Source: JAAUTG01 sp964458705 (GTDB lineage Bacteria > Bacteroidota > Bacteroidia > Chitinophagales > Saprospiraceae). Taken from it: a stretch of 64,000 nt of DNA. Within the stretch, counting starts at the first letter, position 1; each line of letters begins with the position of its first letter. A program made the position numbers and the translations under genes. This document shows positions 17,790 through 27,040 of the stretch, piece by piece. The notes beneath the pieces are model-generated. The model saw only the letters and a program-made list of their open reading frames with translations. It was not told where the DNA came from and did no database searches. Location: assembly GCA_964458705.1 (NCBI GenBank), contig CAYWKD010000019.1:4915-68914 (forward strand), in the 5' to 3' direction.

Positions 17790-18659
17790 ATATTGCAGTT
17801 TTTTGTTGCTTTCATAGAAATAATTATTTAATTGACCTACTGCGTTGGATATATTTTCCTCTCTCAAATCATCTGCCTGAAAATGATAGTAATATTTCTT
17901 GAGGATTTTTTTGATATTAGTAGAAGGTATATTTGCACCGATATTACGAGCAAAATAGTGAATACGCTTATTTTTTATGACTTTACTGGAAAATTTATCT
18001 ACTTCGTTATACTTGCCTTCATTTATTCTATCTATTCCAAGAAACTCAAATACATTGTTTAAAGTATTACAAGGGCTTTCCTTTAGTTCTTCAAATAAGA
18101 GAATTTTTATATTATTTATATCAATTTCATTTAACCAGTAATTCAAATGATGATAATAATTGCTAAAAGATAGCTCTTGATATAAAAAATTATATTTCAC
18201 ACTTCTTCTAACCCAAGAATTGATAAGACTTACATCATGTTCTAGCAAAGCTTCTACATATTGGCTGAAACTAACATTTTGATTCAATATAGCATTCTCA
18301 TTAACAGTAAAGTGAAAAGCAGATTTTATTCTCCATGCTGGTTGTCTTAATAAGAAAATATATTTATCATGAGGATTTTTTTTAAGATGAGACAAAATGT
18401 CGCGTTGATAGAGAAGATGAGTTGTTGCTTCCAATAGTGGCAATGAACCTTTTATTATATTTTTATTGAAAAATCTTAAGAAAGATTCATCGCTTTGATT
18501 GTGTATATTAAACTGCTTATTTAATAATGGGTAGTCTTTATCTATATAGAAAAAAGTTTCCTTGGGTCTAGAACAATTGAAAGAATCAGTGCTAGATAGT
18601 AAGTTAAATAAATAGGTTGTTCCAGCTTTGGGTGCGCCACCAATAAATACCTTCTGCAT
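17742..18659 (-). CDS. PAPS-dependent sulfotransferase
   Basis: A 305-aa cytoplasmic or membrane-associated sulfotransferase that uses PAPS to sulfate a carbohydrate or similar acceptor. The N-terminal phosphosulfate-binding loop is clear in VFIGGAPKAGTTYLFNLLS (P-K-A-G-T-T), followed by RPKETFFYI. KYIFLLRQPAWRIKSAFHF matches the second conserved region (R-x-P-x-x-R-x-x-S), which binds the 3'-phosphate. It is the last gene of a minus-strand operon after a GT4 glycosyltransferase (11-bp gap), so a glycan is the likely acceptor. It is markedly AT-rich, like the adjacent part of the convergent glycosyltransferase whose end it overlaps by 48 bp. Confidence 0.9.
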   Translation of the reverse strand: MQKVFIGGAPKAGTTYLFNLLSSTDSFNCSRPKETFFYIDKDYPLLNKQFNIHNQSDESFLRFFNKNIIKGSLPLLEATTHLLYQRDILSHLKKNPHDKYIFLLRQPAWRIKSAFHFTVNENAILNQNVSFSQYVEALLEHDVSLINSWVRRSVKYNFLYQELSFSNYYHHLNYWLNEIDINNIKILLFEELKESPCNTLNNVFEFLGIDRINEGKYNEVDKFSSKVIKNKRIHYFARNIGANIPSTNIKKILKKYYYHFQADDLREENISNAVGQLNNYFYESNKKLQYLTGLDLSIWDSTLND

Positions 18660-18670
18660 TAGCTAATATT

Positions 18671-19741
18671 TTAAGCATAAAGTGCCTCAATCTCATTTAT
18701 ACATTTTTCGACTGTAAAATATTCTTCAACCCTTTGCCTATTAAATTTACCAAAAGCTATTAATTGCTCAGGTTCATTTACCAGTTTAGTGATCGCATCA
18801 GCTAGAGCCTTTGGATTAGCAGGTTCGCATAAATACCCTCCTTTACCATCAATAATTAGCTCTGGAATCCCTCCAACAGTAGTCGCAATAACTGGCATTG
18901 ACATAGACATTGCTTCTATAAATGATATTGGCAATCCTTCCCACAAAGAAGGAGCAACGAAAACATCGTGTTCGGATAATATGGGTTGCACGTCTTTTAT
19001 AAACCCTAAAAATGTTACGTTGCTTAATTCATACGCCACAACTTTTGCCTTTACTTCATCGCTGAGTATTCCATCTCCTACAATTGTAAGCGTAAAATGG
19101 GCTGGATTTAGTGCTTTGAGTGCCTCAATTAAATATACAACACCTTTTTGCAGGGCTAGTCGTCCCACAAAAACTAGTTTAATCGGAATTTCAATATCTT
19201 CTTTAGTTGAATATTTGAATCTATTTGCATCTACACCATTATATATTACAAATATCTTACCCCCATCAATCCCTTGAGCAATAAGTTTTTGCTTCATATC
19301 CTCAGAAACCGCTATAAATTGACTTCCCAACCACTGCATTCGTCTCAATAAGCCTACATAAGCCCAATATTTCAGATTACTCACAGACTTGTCATCGCCC
19401 ACAGTACCATGAAGATTGCTGTATATTTTTTTAGTACGAGCAAAATATGCGCTGATTGTTCCTATAATGCAAGCTCTTAACAAATGACTATGCACAATAT
19501 CGGGGCTTTCTTTTACAAGAATCTTAAATATGCTATACATTATACTTAGTAGATGAGACTTGAAGTTTATCTGATAGCAGTTATCTGAATAACGCTTGAA
19601 ATCATTCACATAAGCACCTGTCCTGTCGCATATAACAACCACTGTAAATTTACTACGGTCTAAATGTTTTATTACATCTATAAGATGGGTTTGTCCACCA
19701 CCTAATCCAGAATCAGAGGTAATATGAACTATTTTTTTCAT
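18671..19741 (-). CDS. Family 4 glycosyltransferase (GT-B fold)
   Basis: About 356 aa, a GT4-type transferase that adds sugars to a growing surface polysaccharide. The N-terminal domain has the gly-rich loop SDSGLGGGQTHLIDVIKHL and the C-terminal nucleotide-sugar domain has KLVFVGRLALQKGVVYLIEA, APSLWEGLPISFIEAMSMSMPV (E-x7-E type motif region) and GGIPELI. I start it at the ATG ending at 19741 because this gives a 4-bp ATGA overlap with the preceding gene; a longer frame reaches 19780 but lies within that gene. It is the third gene of a four-gene minus-strand operon ending with the sulfotransferase. Confidence 0.92.
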   Translation of the reverse strand: MKKIVHITSDSGLGGGQTHLIDVIKHLDRSKFTVVVICDRTGAYVNDFKRYSDNCYQINFKSHLLSIMYSIFKILVKESPDIVHSHLLRACIIGTISAYFARTKKIYSNLHGTVGDDKSVSNLKYWAYVGLLRRMQWLGSQFIAVSEDMKQKLIAQGIDGGKIFVIYNGVDANRFKYSTKEDIEIPIKLVFVGRLALQKGVVYLIEALKALNPAHFTLTIVGDGILSDEVKAKVVAYELSNVTFLGFIKDVQPILSEHDVFVAPSLWEGLPISFIEAMSMSMPVIATTVGGIPELIIDGKGGYLCEPANPKALADAITKLVNEPEQLIAFGKFNRQRVEEYFTVEKCINEIEALYA

Positions 19742-20457
19742 GCTAAGCATTTTATTATAATACCTCTTAATAAGTACCATCTGAAGAGCATTTTTTTCAA
19801 AATACTATATTGACTCTTTAAGCCTGTCGTACTTAAATTATGTGAATGAATCCTATGTAAAACTAGCGGCTGATTAACAATTTTCACTTTATAAAAAGCT
19901 TCGGCTACTATTCCAATCCATTGATCCTGTAGTGGTATTTTTGATGGAAACGGTAATGCTTTTTGTAATACTTGTCGTTTAAAACAGACACAAGCACCTG
20001 TGTATGAATTTTTTATCAAATTTCTGAACAAACCTCTGTAAACCTTAGTTTCTCCCATATTGATTTCATCTTCTAATATTATATTGTGCTCATCAATGTA
20101 TAACATAGTAGAAGCTACAAAATCAAATTCCACTAACAACTGGTTACATACCTTAATTTTATCAGGCATCCAAATATCATCTTGGTCTGCAAGATAAACA
20201 TAATCACCTTTGGCCTTGACTAAGCAAAATTCAAAGTTATTTATGCACCTTTCTCTGCCGGTCCTACCTACTGGGGTATGCTGATATAGTTTGATCCTTC
20301 TATCACTGAAAGAATTTATTTTGCTTAGAGTATTGTCACTGGAAGCATCGTCAGAAATGATTAATTCATCGCACTGATCTAACTGAGTAAGAATTGTTTC
20401 GATTTGCTGTTCTATGAACTTTTCACCATTAAAAACAGCCATGCAGACTGACACCAT
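19738..20457 (-). CDS. Family 2 glycosyltransferase
   Basis: A 239-aa GT-A enzyme with VSVCMAVFNGEKFIEQQIE, ELIISDDASSDNTLS and the metal-binding YLADQDDIWMPDKI, the pattern seen in many capsule and O-antigen transferases (rhamnosyl or galactosyl types). The C-terminal part is short, ending after a basic and hydrophobic helix that may associate with the membrane. Translation is coupled on both sides: its ATG shares one base with the stop of the upstream gene (TAATG) and its TGA overlaps the next start (ATGA). Donor and acceptor sugars cannot be read from sequence. Confidence 0.9.
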   Translation of the reverse strand: MVSVCMAVFNGEKFIEQQIETILTQLDQCDELIISDDASSDNTLSKINSFSDRRIKLYQHTPVGRTGRERCINNFEFCLVKAKGDYVYLADQDDIWMPDKIKVCNQLLVEFDFVASTMLYIDEHNIILEDEINMGETKVYRGLFRNLIKNSYTGACVCFKRQVLQKALPFPSKIPLQDQWIGIVAEAFYKVKIVNQPLVLHRIHSHNLSTTGLKSQYSILKKMLFRWYLLRGIIIKCLA

Positions 20458-21302
20458 TATCCATATACAGGATTACTCAGTAAAGGACTCTTTGAATATA
20501 CTTCTGCTACTCTCCTATTAATCACCTCTCGCTCCTCGTCTTTCCACCATCCCCATTTATTGAAATAGATGATGGCACTGCGAATGTTGTGAAGCATGAG
20601 TTTAAAACTCTTATAGGAGCCTTTCGCATGATGGTGATACACACTCACCTGGGGATAGTAAACCGTTTTGAATTGCTGATGAACTCTTCTCGATAGGTCA
20701 ATATCTTCGCCATACAAGAAAAATTTCTCATCAAAACCTCCGATTTTCTCTAGTGCGCTAGTACGTAAAAACATAAAACAACCAGAAAGATAGGGTGCTT
20801 CCATTTGCCTATCGTAATCCGCAAATCTCATTTCATATTGATAATTACTTTCCTCCACCCTTGCTCGGTCGAAGTGCATAAACCTTCTGACGAATAAGTT
20901 GTAAGGCGTAGGAAGTAATTTGCAATTGTATTGCAGACTTCCAGAGGGATAGAGAATTTTAGGCATAACAAGTCCAACTTCTTCATCGCACTCCATAAAG
21001 TTGGTTAATGTTTCTATAACGCCCTTATCAAAATATACATCGGGATTTAAAACTAAATGAAACTTTGACTTTATAGTAGCAAGTTGATTAATAACAATAT
21101 TGTGCGCTTTACCGAACCCTAGGTTTTTTCCTGTAAAAATATATTCAATCCTGCTGTCATAACACAAATTACGGATGATATCGGTGGGTGAGTTATCTAC
21201 GACATACAGCTTTACTGCTGCATTCGTATTCAGGAAACTAAATATTGTTTGAGAGAGTTTCTCAAAATCGTTCTTGTATGTTACAATAGTAGCTGTTAGC
21301 AC
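20457..21302 (-). CDS. Family 2 glycosyltransferase, rhamnosyltransferase-like (WbbL type)
   Basis: A 281-aa GT-A enzyme. TATIVTYKNDFEKLSQTI, KLYVVDNSPTD, GKNLGFGKAHNI, LVLNPDVYF (D-x-D equivalent NPDV) and GGFDEKFFLYGEDIDLSRRV are typical of WbbL/RfbF-like transferases that often add rhamnose. The mid region YLSGCFMFLRTSALEKIGGF is the acceptor-site segment. It is the first gene of the four-gene minus-strand glycan operon, about 250 bp downstream of the WecA-like gene. It acts at the inner membrane on a lipid-linked glycan if the pathway is undecaprenyl-linked, as the neighbouring WecA homologue suggests. Confidence 0.9.
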   Translation of the reverse strand: MLTATIVTYKNDFEKLSQTIFSFLNTNAAVKLYVVDNSPTDIIRNLCYDSRIEYIFTGKNLGFGKAHNIVINQLATIKSKFHLVLNPDVYFDKGVIETLTNFMECDEEVGLVMPKILYPSGSLQYNCKLLPTPYNLFVRRFMHFDRARVEESNYQYEMRFADYDRQMEAPYLSGCFMFLRTSALEKIGGFDEKFFLYGEDIDLSRRVHQQFKTVYYPQVSVYHHHAKGSYKSFKLMLHNIRSAIIYFNKWGWWKDEEREVINRRVAEVYSKSPLLSNPVYG

Positions 21303-21550
21303 TGTTTAGATTGTTTTAGATTTGAACAATCAAATTTTTTATTATCAGATGTAATATTACCTAAAGAGTGCTATTCTTCATAGACAGCATTTCTATAAAC
21401 TGCCTACTTACATAGCGTAAATTCAACTTATGAAAAAATTCAACTATCTAACAATCAGCCATTTAAAATAACTGATTCATGCAATAGTACATACATCTTT
21501 CTTGCACAAGATACTAACTTATTCAATACATCAAAAAAAACATATTTATT

Positions 21551-22603
21551 TTATCCAGCAATCTTATTTTTTCTCATCACAGAAAAGTAGAGCCAGCTGG
21601 ATGAGGTGGCTGCTAAACCGAATATTAATAATATAAGGTTCAGTGTACCAATATTTTGTAAGCTAAAGACAAGGACAATGAAGAATACATTGACTAAGAC
21701 GAGGATAGCCGTAGCTTGCAGATGAGAGAAACCTGAATCAAGCAATAAATGGTGAATGTGAGTTCGGTCAGGACTGAATGGGGAGCGACCTTTGAGCATA
21801 CGCGTCGTGAATACGCGAAGCGTATCGAAAAGCGGCAAGATCAATATGCCGATCGCAACGGCTGGGACAGATTGGAACGCATAAGGCGCATCTACAGGTA
21901 GCAGCTTATGGATTTCAATGAATTTGATGACTAATATAGAGCTAATCAATCCTAGCATCAATGATCCTGTATCTCCCATGAAGATTTGTCCGCTGACATT
22001 ATATCTCAGAAAGGCAACCACCGCACCTGCTGTGGCAAAAGCTACCACGCCCAACTCGGTATGCTCTGTCAAAAAAAACCAGATGCCGAATACGCCGCAA
22101 ATCAATGTGGAGATACTCCCAGAAAGCCCGTTGATGCCGTCGATTAAATTGAAGGCATTAATAATTACAATAATGGTGAATATGGAAAGGGGTATCGCAA
22201 CCCAATCCGATATTTCTGTTACACCAAACAATCCGTAAAAACTAGTGATTTTAACTTCTGATTTGAACACTAGTATAGCTGCTGCCATTACTTGAGCGAC
22301 TAACTTTGTGCGTGGAGCAATTTCGATAATGTCATCTTTGATGCCGACTAAAAAAATAATCAGACAAGCACAGAGAATATATTGAAGATTACCAAAAACG
22401 TAAAACGGTGTCCAAAGTACGATTGCAAAAATTAGTCCAGCAAAGATACCTATTCCACCTAGTGAAGGAGTAGGAGCAGTATGAGAACGCCTGCCGCCAG
22501 GAGGATCACAAAGTCCTTTTACATCGGCTACATGTATGATAGAAGGAATGGAGAAAAAAGTAAGCGCAAAAGCGGTAATGAAGGCTAAAATCATTTCGTA
22601 CAT
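21551..22603 (-). CDS. WecA/MraY-family undecaprenyl-phosphate sugar-1-phosphate transferase
   Basis: A 350-aa polytopic membrane enzyme that transfers a sugar-1-phosphate, probably GlcNAc-1-P, from a UDP-sugar to undecaprenyl phosphate, starting lipid-linked glycan synthesis. About ten membrane helices are visible, with conserved cytoplasmic loops: DPPGGRRSHTAPTPSLGGIG, VGIKDDI (the catalytic DD), NAFNLIDGINGLSGSI, FMGDTGSLMLGL, and the His motif RTHIHHLLLDSGFSH. The His motif and the absence of the MraY pentapeptide signature favour the WecA/TagO branch. It is followed on the same strand by glycosyltransferases, consistent with initiation of the surface polysaccharide. Confidence 0.9.
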   Translation of the reverse strand: MYEMILAFITAFALTFFSIPSIIHVADVKGLCDPPGGRRSHTAPTPSLGGIGIFAGLIFAIVLWTPFYVFGNLQYILCACLIIFLVGIKDDIIEIAPRTKLVAQVMAAAILVFKSEVKITSFYGLFGVTEISDWVAIPLSIFTIIVIINAFNLIDGINGLSGSISTLICGVFGIWFFLTEHTELGVVAFATAGAVVAFLRYNVSGQIFMGDTGSLMLGLISSILVIKFIEIHKLLPVDAPYAFQSVPAVAIGILILPLFDTLRVFTTRMLKGRSPFSPDRTHIHHLLLDSGFSHLQATAILVLVNVFFIVLVFSLQNIGTLNLILLIFGLAATSSSWLYFSVMRKNKIAG

Positions 22604-22636
22604 GATAGCATGGATTGTGTCTTTGAAATCACGTTC

Positions 22637-22671
22637 CCTTAATTAAGGAGCTACAATTTATAACAAAAGTA
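22637..22671 (-). promoter_or_regulatory. Probable promoter and 12-bp palindrome before the WecA-like gene
   Basis: On the minus strand TACTTTTG (22664-22671) is a TAnnTTTG -7 box. Sixteen bases downstream, inside the predicted leader, lies the perfect palindrome CCTTAATTAAGG (22637-22648). The -33 element is not clear. The palindrome could be an operator or chance AT-rich symmetry. Confidence 0.35.
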
Positions 22672-22734
22672 AGGATACTATCAGAAATAGTCTTAGTTTA
22701 AAGCCAATTTAAAGTACATAAGTCAAAAGTTTCA

Positions 22735-23646
22735 ATGATACTCAGCAATACATTCAGGGCTAGGATGCAAGAGCAACCATTATTGCTACTAATGGTCTTA
22801 CTGTTGATGGTGTTTTTTTGCAATTTGGTGAGTGCACTAGTAATTCAAGGTATTACAAACGTGCTACTGCTAGATTATCAAGCAATACTTCAAAATATTA
22901 GCACAGAAAACACGCTATCTAAGCGCAACTTGCTGAGGAGTATTACCATTTTTAATCAGTTGATGACTTTCCTTGTTCCTTCTGCATTGGTAATGTGGAT
23001 GGCATATCCGACAAGATGGAAGAATGAACTTTGCCTAAATCGCTCCTCGAATGCAGTGATAATCCTATTAGGCGTTCTTTTTCTATTTGCAACTTTCCCA
23101 TTAGCTCAAGGAGTTTTTTCTATCAATAAATCATTACCTCTTCCAACTTCAGTGGTCGAGTTGGAAGAAAAAATAAACTTACTTTCAAAAGCCCTGCTCG
23201 TCATGGAGTCGCCTTGGGAATTGGTGTTTAACATAATCACCATAGCAGTTATTCCAGCCATCGGCGAAGAATTATTGTTCAGAGGTGTTTTACAACAGCA
23301 GTTTGCTAGATGGCTAAAAAAGCCTGTACTGGCATTGTGGCTTGCAGCATTCATTTTCAGTGCTATTCATGGGCAGTTTCTGGGTTTTCTGCCTCGACTT
23401 TTGCTGGGGGCTGCTCTTGGCTACTTGCTGCTGTGGACGCAGAACCTTTGGATACCTATTATTGCACACTTTTTTAATAATGCTATTCAGATTCTTGTGG
23501 CTTATTTTCGTACTGACTTGTTGGAAAGTGTCAAATTAGCACAAGAACCAACAATTCCCTTATTTCTTATGGTGGTTTCTAGTATCTTTGTATTGTATTT
23601 GGGATTCATGATTAAAAAATTAAGCAGGCATAAACTTGGTGGCTGA
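22735..23646 (+). CDS. CPBP family intramembrane glutamic protease
   Basis: A 303-aa polytopic membrane protein of the CAAX-protease/bacteriocin-processing (CPBP, Abi) family. The conserved motifs are GEELLFRGVLQQQ (E-E-x-x-x-R), FIFSAIHGQFLGFLPRLLLG (the F-x-x-x-H motif) and IIAHFFNNAIQ (H-x-x-x-N). Seven or eight hydrophobic segments are present. The substrate is unknown. Its 3' end overlaps the start of the cdsA gene, so the two are translated together, and psd follows, placing it in a phospholipid-synthesis neighbourhood common in Bacteroidota. Confidence 0.9.
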   Translation: MILSNTFRARMQEQPLLLLMVLLLMVFFCNLVSALVIQGITNVLLLDYQAILQNISTENTLSKRNLLRSITIFNQLMTFLVPSALVMWMAYPTRWKNELCLNRSSNAVIILLGVLFLFATFPLAQGVFSINKSLPLPTSVVELEEKINLLSKALLVMESPWELVFNIITIAVIPAIGEELLFRGVLQQQFARWLKKPVLALWLAAFIFSAIHGQFLGFLPRLLLGAALGYLLLWTQNLWIPIIAHFFNNAIQILVAYFRTDLLESVKLAQEPTIPLFLMVVSSIFVLYLGFMIKKLSRHKLGG

Positions 23647-24481
23647 ATCAACAACAACTAGAAAAGATGGGCTTCTTCAAAGAACTATCACGGCAACCTT
23701 CTTTGTTGTTATCATGCTGGGTGCTGTGTTAGGTGGTGCATACCCTTTTGTTATTGTATTTGGGTTAATTACAGGTATTACGCTTTGGGAGTTTGCTTGC
23801 ATTGTTTTCCCAGCAGAGGATATTTATCATAAAATATCGGCCGTTGTGGTTGGCATACTTCCTTATCTTTTCTTAGCGCTTTATCATTTGAACTGCCCTG
23901 GCACTTGTCAGCCAGCTATTTTGTTTTCCTCTATGATTGCTATCTTTACGCTATTCACCTCCGAGCTATACGCTCAAAGTCAAGCTCCATTTAAGAATGT
24001 TGGCATGGTACTACTAGGAGTTACTTACATTAGTTTGCCTTTTGCTCTACTTAACTTAATCGCTTTTCAAACAGGTAGTTACGAGTATAAAATTGTACTC
24101 GGCCTTATGCTTATGGTATGGACAAACGACACCGCAGCTTATGCTATTGGCAAGCGATTTGGTCACACACCTTCAATGCCCAAAATATCTCCTAAAAAAA
24201 CCTGGGAAGGAACAATTGGAGGCGGTATTTTCACATTGATAGTAAGCATTGCTTTGAACCAATTATTTGATATTTTAAGCCTATTCGATTGGATTATTTT
24301 AGCTGTGATTGTAATAATATTTGGCTCTTACGGCGATTTAATTGAGTCCATGCTAAAAAGAAGTTATGGAATGAAGGATTCGAGCAATCTACTGCCTGGG
24401 CATGGAGGCTTTCTGGATCGCTTTGATGCTTTTATTTATATGTTGCCTTTTGCTGCGACTTACTTGTTATGGATAAAATGA
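23639..24481 (+). CDS. cdsA: Phosphatidate cytidylyltransferase
   Basis: CdsA makes CDP-diacylglycerol from phosphatidic acid and CTP at the inner membrane, the branch point for phospholipids. It is 280 aa with about eight membrane helices and the signature SYGMKDSSNLLPGHGGFLDR followed by FDA near the C-terminus; MPKISPKKTWEGTIGG is a second conserved block. No ATG is available before residue 28. Adjacent TTG (23636) and GTG (23639) codons, overlapping the end of the CPBP protease gene, are the candidate starts, and I chose the GTG. The downstream psd gene uses a lipid made from its product. Confidence 0.93.
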   Translation: MAESTTTRKDGLLQRTITATFFVVIMLGAVLGGAYPFVIVFGLITGITLWEFACIVFPAEDIYHKISAVVVGILPYLFLALYHLNCPGTCQPAILFSSMIAIFTLFTSELYAQSQAPFKNVGMVLLGVTYISLPFALLNLIAFQTGSYEYKIVLGLMLMVWTNDTAAYAIGKRFGHTPSMPKISPKKTWEGTIGGGIFTLIVSIALNQLFDILSLFDWIILAVIVIIFGSYGDLIESMLKRSYGMKDSSNLLPGHGGFLDRFDAFIYMLPFAATYLLWIK

Positions 24482-24613
24482 ATTCAATACTTTTCCCATC
24501 AAATAATTGTTCGTAGTTATCTGTTCACTTTCGTGTATTTGATTCAAAATATTGATAAACAATTAGTTATTAAAGCTGACCTCTCAACTATCCCTCAAAA
24601 ATAATACTCTGAT

Positions 24614-25261
24614 ATGAACATACACCGTGAAGGAATTTCTATTTTAATTATCACTTTTTTTATTGTCACTGGCATCAATTTAGCCACTTATTTCTTTTTT
24701 CCCATTATTTTTCCATTGACTTTAGTTGGCGCATTCATTTTATTTGGATTAACGATAAATTTCTTTCGCAACCCTCGAAGAGCAGTGCCGATAATGTCAG
24801 ATGAAATGATTTATGCTCCTGCTGATGGAAAAGTAGTTGTAATAGAAGAAGTTATGGAGACAGAATACTTTAATGAAAAACGATTGCAGGTCTCTATTTT
24901 TATGTCTATTTATGATGTTCATGCTAATCGTTGCCCAGTAGAAGGAAAAGTTGTTTATTCTAAATACCATCCCGGCAAATTCTTACTCGCTCGAAATCCA
25001 AAATCTTCAACGGACAATGAACGCAATACTTTAGTTATCCAAAATAAAAAAGGGTCTATTTTAATTAGACAAATTGCTGGAGCGGTAGCTAGACGCATCC
25101 GAAGTTATGTCAAACAAGATGAGCAAGTAGCCCAAGGTCAAGAACTTGGATTTATCAAATTTGGATCAAGGGCAGACTTATTACTGCCATTAGAAACTAA
25201 ACTCAATGTAAAAATAGGTGATCAAGTTAAGGCGGGAGTGGATGTGATTGGGAAATGGTAG
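24614..25261 (+). CDS. psd: Phosphatidylserine decarboxylase proenzyme
   Basis: Converts phosphatidylserine to phosphatidylethanolamine. At 215 aa it is the short bacterial form. Two hydrophobic segments (about 9-30 and 33-50) anchor it to the inner membrane. YAPADGKVVVIEE, MSIYDVHANRCPVEGKV and IAGAVARRI are family motifs. The self-cleavage site that makes the pyruvoyl cofactor is the Gly-Ser of FIKFGSRADLLLP (about residue 185). It lies 132 bp after cdsA, which supplies the precursor for phosphatidylserine synthesis. Confidence 0.93.
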   Translation: MNIHREGISILIITFFIVTGINLATYFFFPIIFPLTLVGAFILFGLTINFFRNPRRAVPIMSDEMIYAPADGKVVVIEEVMETEYFNEKRLQVSIFMSIYDVHANRCPVEGKVVYSKYHPGKFLLARNPKSSTDNERNTLVIQNKKGSILIRQIAGAVARRIRSYVKQDEQVAQGQELGFIKFGSRADLLLPLETKLNVKIGDQVKAGVDVIGKW

Positions 25262-25283
25262 ATTAAACTGAAATCAGTAAGCA

Positions 25284-25709
25284 ATGGAATTGTTACTACA
25301 ATCATTACAGGAGATAGATCAAGCGGCAAAACAGCTTTTGGATTATGCGGCTGATCGAAAAAAAATAACATTTGTTGGTGAAATTGGTGCTGGTAAAACA
25401 ACCTTCATCAAAGCTATTGCAAAAGAAATAGGTGTAGAAACAGAAGTAACCAGTCCTACATTTTCACTTATCAATGAGTATGAATATCAAAAAGTAGAAA
25501 AGCAGTGTGCTTATGTTTATCACATTGATTTGTATCGTTTACGCACCATTCAAGAAGCTATGGATATTGGTATTGAGGATTATTTGTACGATCAGCATTA
25601 CTGCTTCATTGAGTGGCCGCAGCTCATTGAACCTATTTTACCCGATGATGTAGTACAAGTGTTTATCGAAGCGTTGGAAGATTCTTCTCGAAAAGTGCTA
25701 TTTTTGTAG
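25284..25709 (+). CDS. tsaE: tRNA threonylcarbamoyladenosine biosynthesis ATPase TsaE
   Basis: A 141-aa P-loop ATPase needed with TsaB and TsaD for the t6A modification at position 37 of ANN-decoding tRNAs. Walker A GEIGAGKTTFIKAIA (about 33-46), TSPTFSLINEY and the HIDLYRL segment are diagnostic, and CFIEWPQLI matches the conserved W-x-E region of the family. It sits 22 bp after psd and 29 bp before an alanine dehydrogenase gene, all on the same strand, so co-transcription is likely. Confidence 0.95.
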   Translation: MELLLQSLQEIDQAAKQLLDYAADRKKITFVGEIGAGKTTFIKAIAKEIGVETEVTSPTFSLINEYEYQKVEKQCAYVYHIDLYRLRTIQEAMDIGIEDYLYDQHYCFIEWPQLIEPILPDDVVQVFIEALEDSSRKVLFL

Positions 25710-25738
25710 AGAAGGTAGATAAAAAAGAATAAAAATTT

Positions 25739-26956
25739 ATGGCTGACAAAAAGAAGGTGCACATATCCCCTAGTCTAACCTATGACACACAACCCGAAGT
25801 GCTTCAAGTCGCACAGAAGCGCGGTGGATTGAGTATTGGTATTCCCAAAGAAGTCATTATGCAGGAAAACCGCACTGCGCTAGTCCCATCTTCAGTTATG
25901 ACGCTTGTAGGGCACGGGCATCGAATCCTGGTTGAATCAGAAGCAGGAAAGAAATCTAATTTCACTAACCATGATTACTCGGAAGCGGGTGCAGAAATTG
26001 CTTACAGCCAAGAGCAGGTATATAAAGCCGATGTCATTCTTAAAGTTGCACCACCTACCCTCGACGAAATTGAGTTAATGCACGCTGGTCAAATTTTGAT
26101 TTCACCGCTGCAACTCCCCATTATTAATGAAGAATATATCAAGCAGTTGCAAGAAAAGCGTGTCATCGCACTTGCAATGGAATACCTAATGGACGAAAGT
26201 GGAAGTTTTCCCATTGTACGCATTATGAGCGAATTAGCTGGACTTTGTGCTATGCTCACGGCAGCAGAATTGTTGACCAACACACACAATGGAGTAGGAG
26301 TATTGCTAGGGGGTATCTCTGGTGTGCCACCAGCTAAAGTAGTTATACTAGGAGCAGGTATTGTTGCGGAGTACGCTACGCGAACAGCACTAGGGCTGGG
26401 GGTAGAAGTACGCATTTTTGATGATAATGTATCTAAGCTGAAGCGGTTACAAACGCTTGTTGGGCATCAGCTCTACACCTCCACAATCAATCCAGTCTAT
26501 CTAAAACGTGAATTGCTAAATGCCGATGTTGTAATTGGTGCGATTCACTCAAAGTCGGGCAGAACACCTGTTGTTGTTACAGAACAAATGGTAATGAATA
26601 TGAAACCTGGCGCAGTCATTGTTGATGTGAGTATAGATCAAGGTGGATGCTTTGAAACTTCTGAAGTAACTACGCATGACAACCCAACTTTTATACAACA
26701 TGATGTAATCCACTACTGCGTACCAAATATTGCTTCTAAAGTATCTCGAACAGCTTCTGTTTCTGTCAGTAATATCATCACACCTATCTTGCTCAAAGCC
26801 GCTTCTACTGGTAGCATTGAGCAATTGCTCTACAATGATAGAGGCTTGCGACATGGCGTTTATATTTACAAAGGCTGGCTTACAAATGAATACTTAGGTA
26901 AGCGATTCAACATCAAAAGTACCAATATTGACTTATTGATGACTTCGAGTCTGTAG
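25739..26956 (+). CDS. ald: Alanine dehydrogenase
   Basis: NAD-dependent oxidative deamination of L-alanine to pyruvate and ammonia (or the reverse). It is 405 aa with an N-terminal extension of about 30 residues before the usual start block SIGIPKEVIMQENRTALVP. The substrate-binding lysine and catalytic histidine regions are VLVES..LKVAPP and MEYLMDESG..PIVRIMSELAG. The Rossmann motif is VVILGAGIVAEYATRTALGLG (about 201-221). Close homologues in Bacteroidota keep this form. Related transhydrogenase alpha subunits share the fold but would have a membrane domain, absent here. The order tsaE then ald is typical of the phylum. Confidence 0.88.
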   Translation: MADKKKVHISPSLTYDTQPEVLQVAQKRGGLSIGIPKEVIMQENRTALVPSSVMTLVGHGHRILVESEAGKKSNFTNHDYSEAGAEIAYSQEQVYKADVILKVAPPTLDEIELMHAGQILISPLQLPIINEEYIKQLQEKRVIALAMEYLMDESGSFPIVRIMSELAGLCAMLTAAELLTNTHNGVGVLLGGISGVPPAKVVILGAGIVAEYATRTALGLGVEVRIFDDNVSKLKRLQTLVGHQLYTSTINPVYLKRELLNADVVIGAIHSKSGRTPVVVTEQMVMNMKPGAVIVDVSIDQGGCFETSEVTTHDNPTFIQHDVIHYCVPNIASKVSRTASVSVSNIITPILLKAASTGSIEQLLYNDRGLRHGVYIYKGWLTNEYLGKRFNIKSTNIDLLMTSSL

Positions 26957-27040
26957 GTCAAAGCATCTGTATTGGAAGAATTTTTACGATCCTTTTTTCA
27001 TTTATAAAAAGTGTATGCCAAATTTTCAAATCAACCTCCG

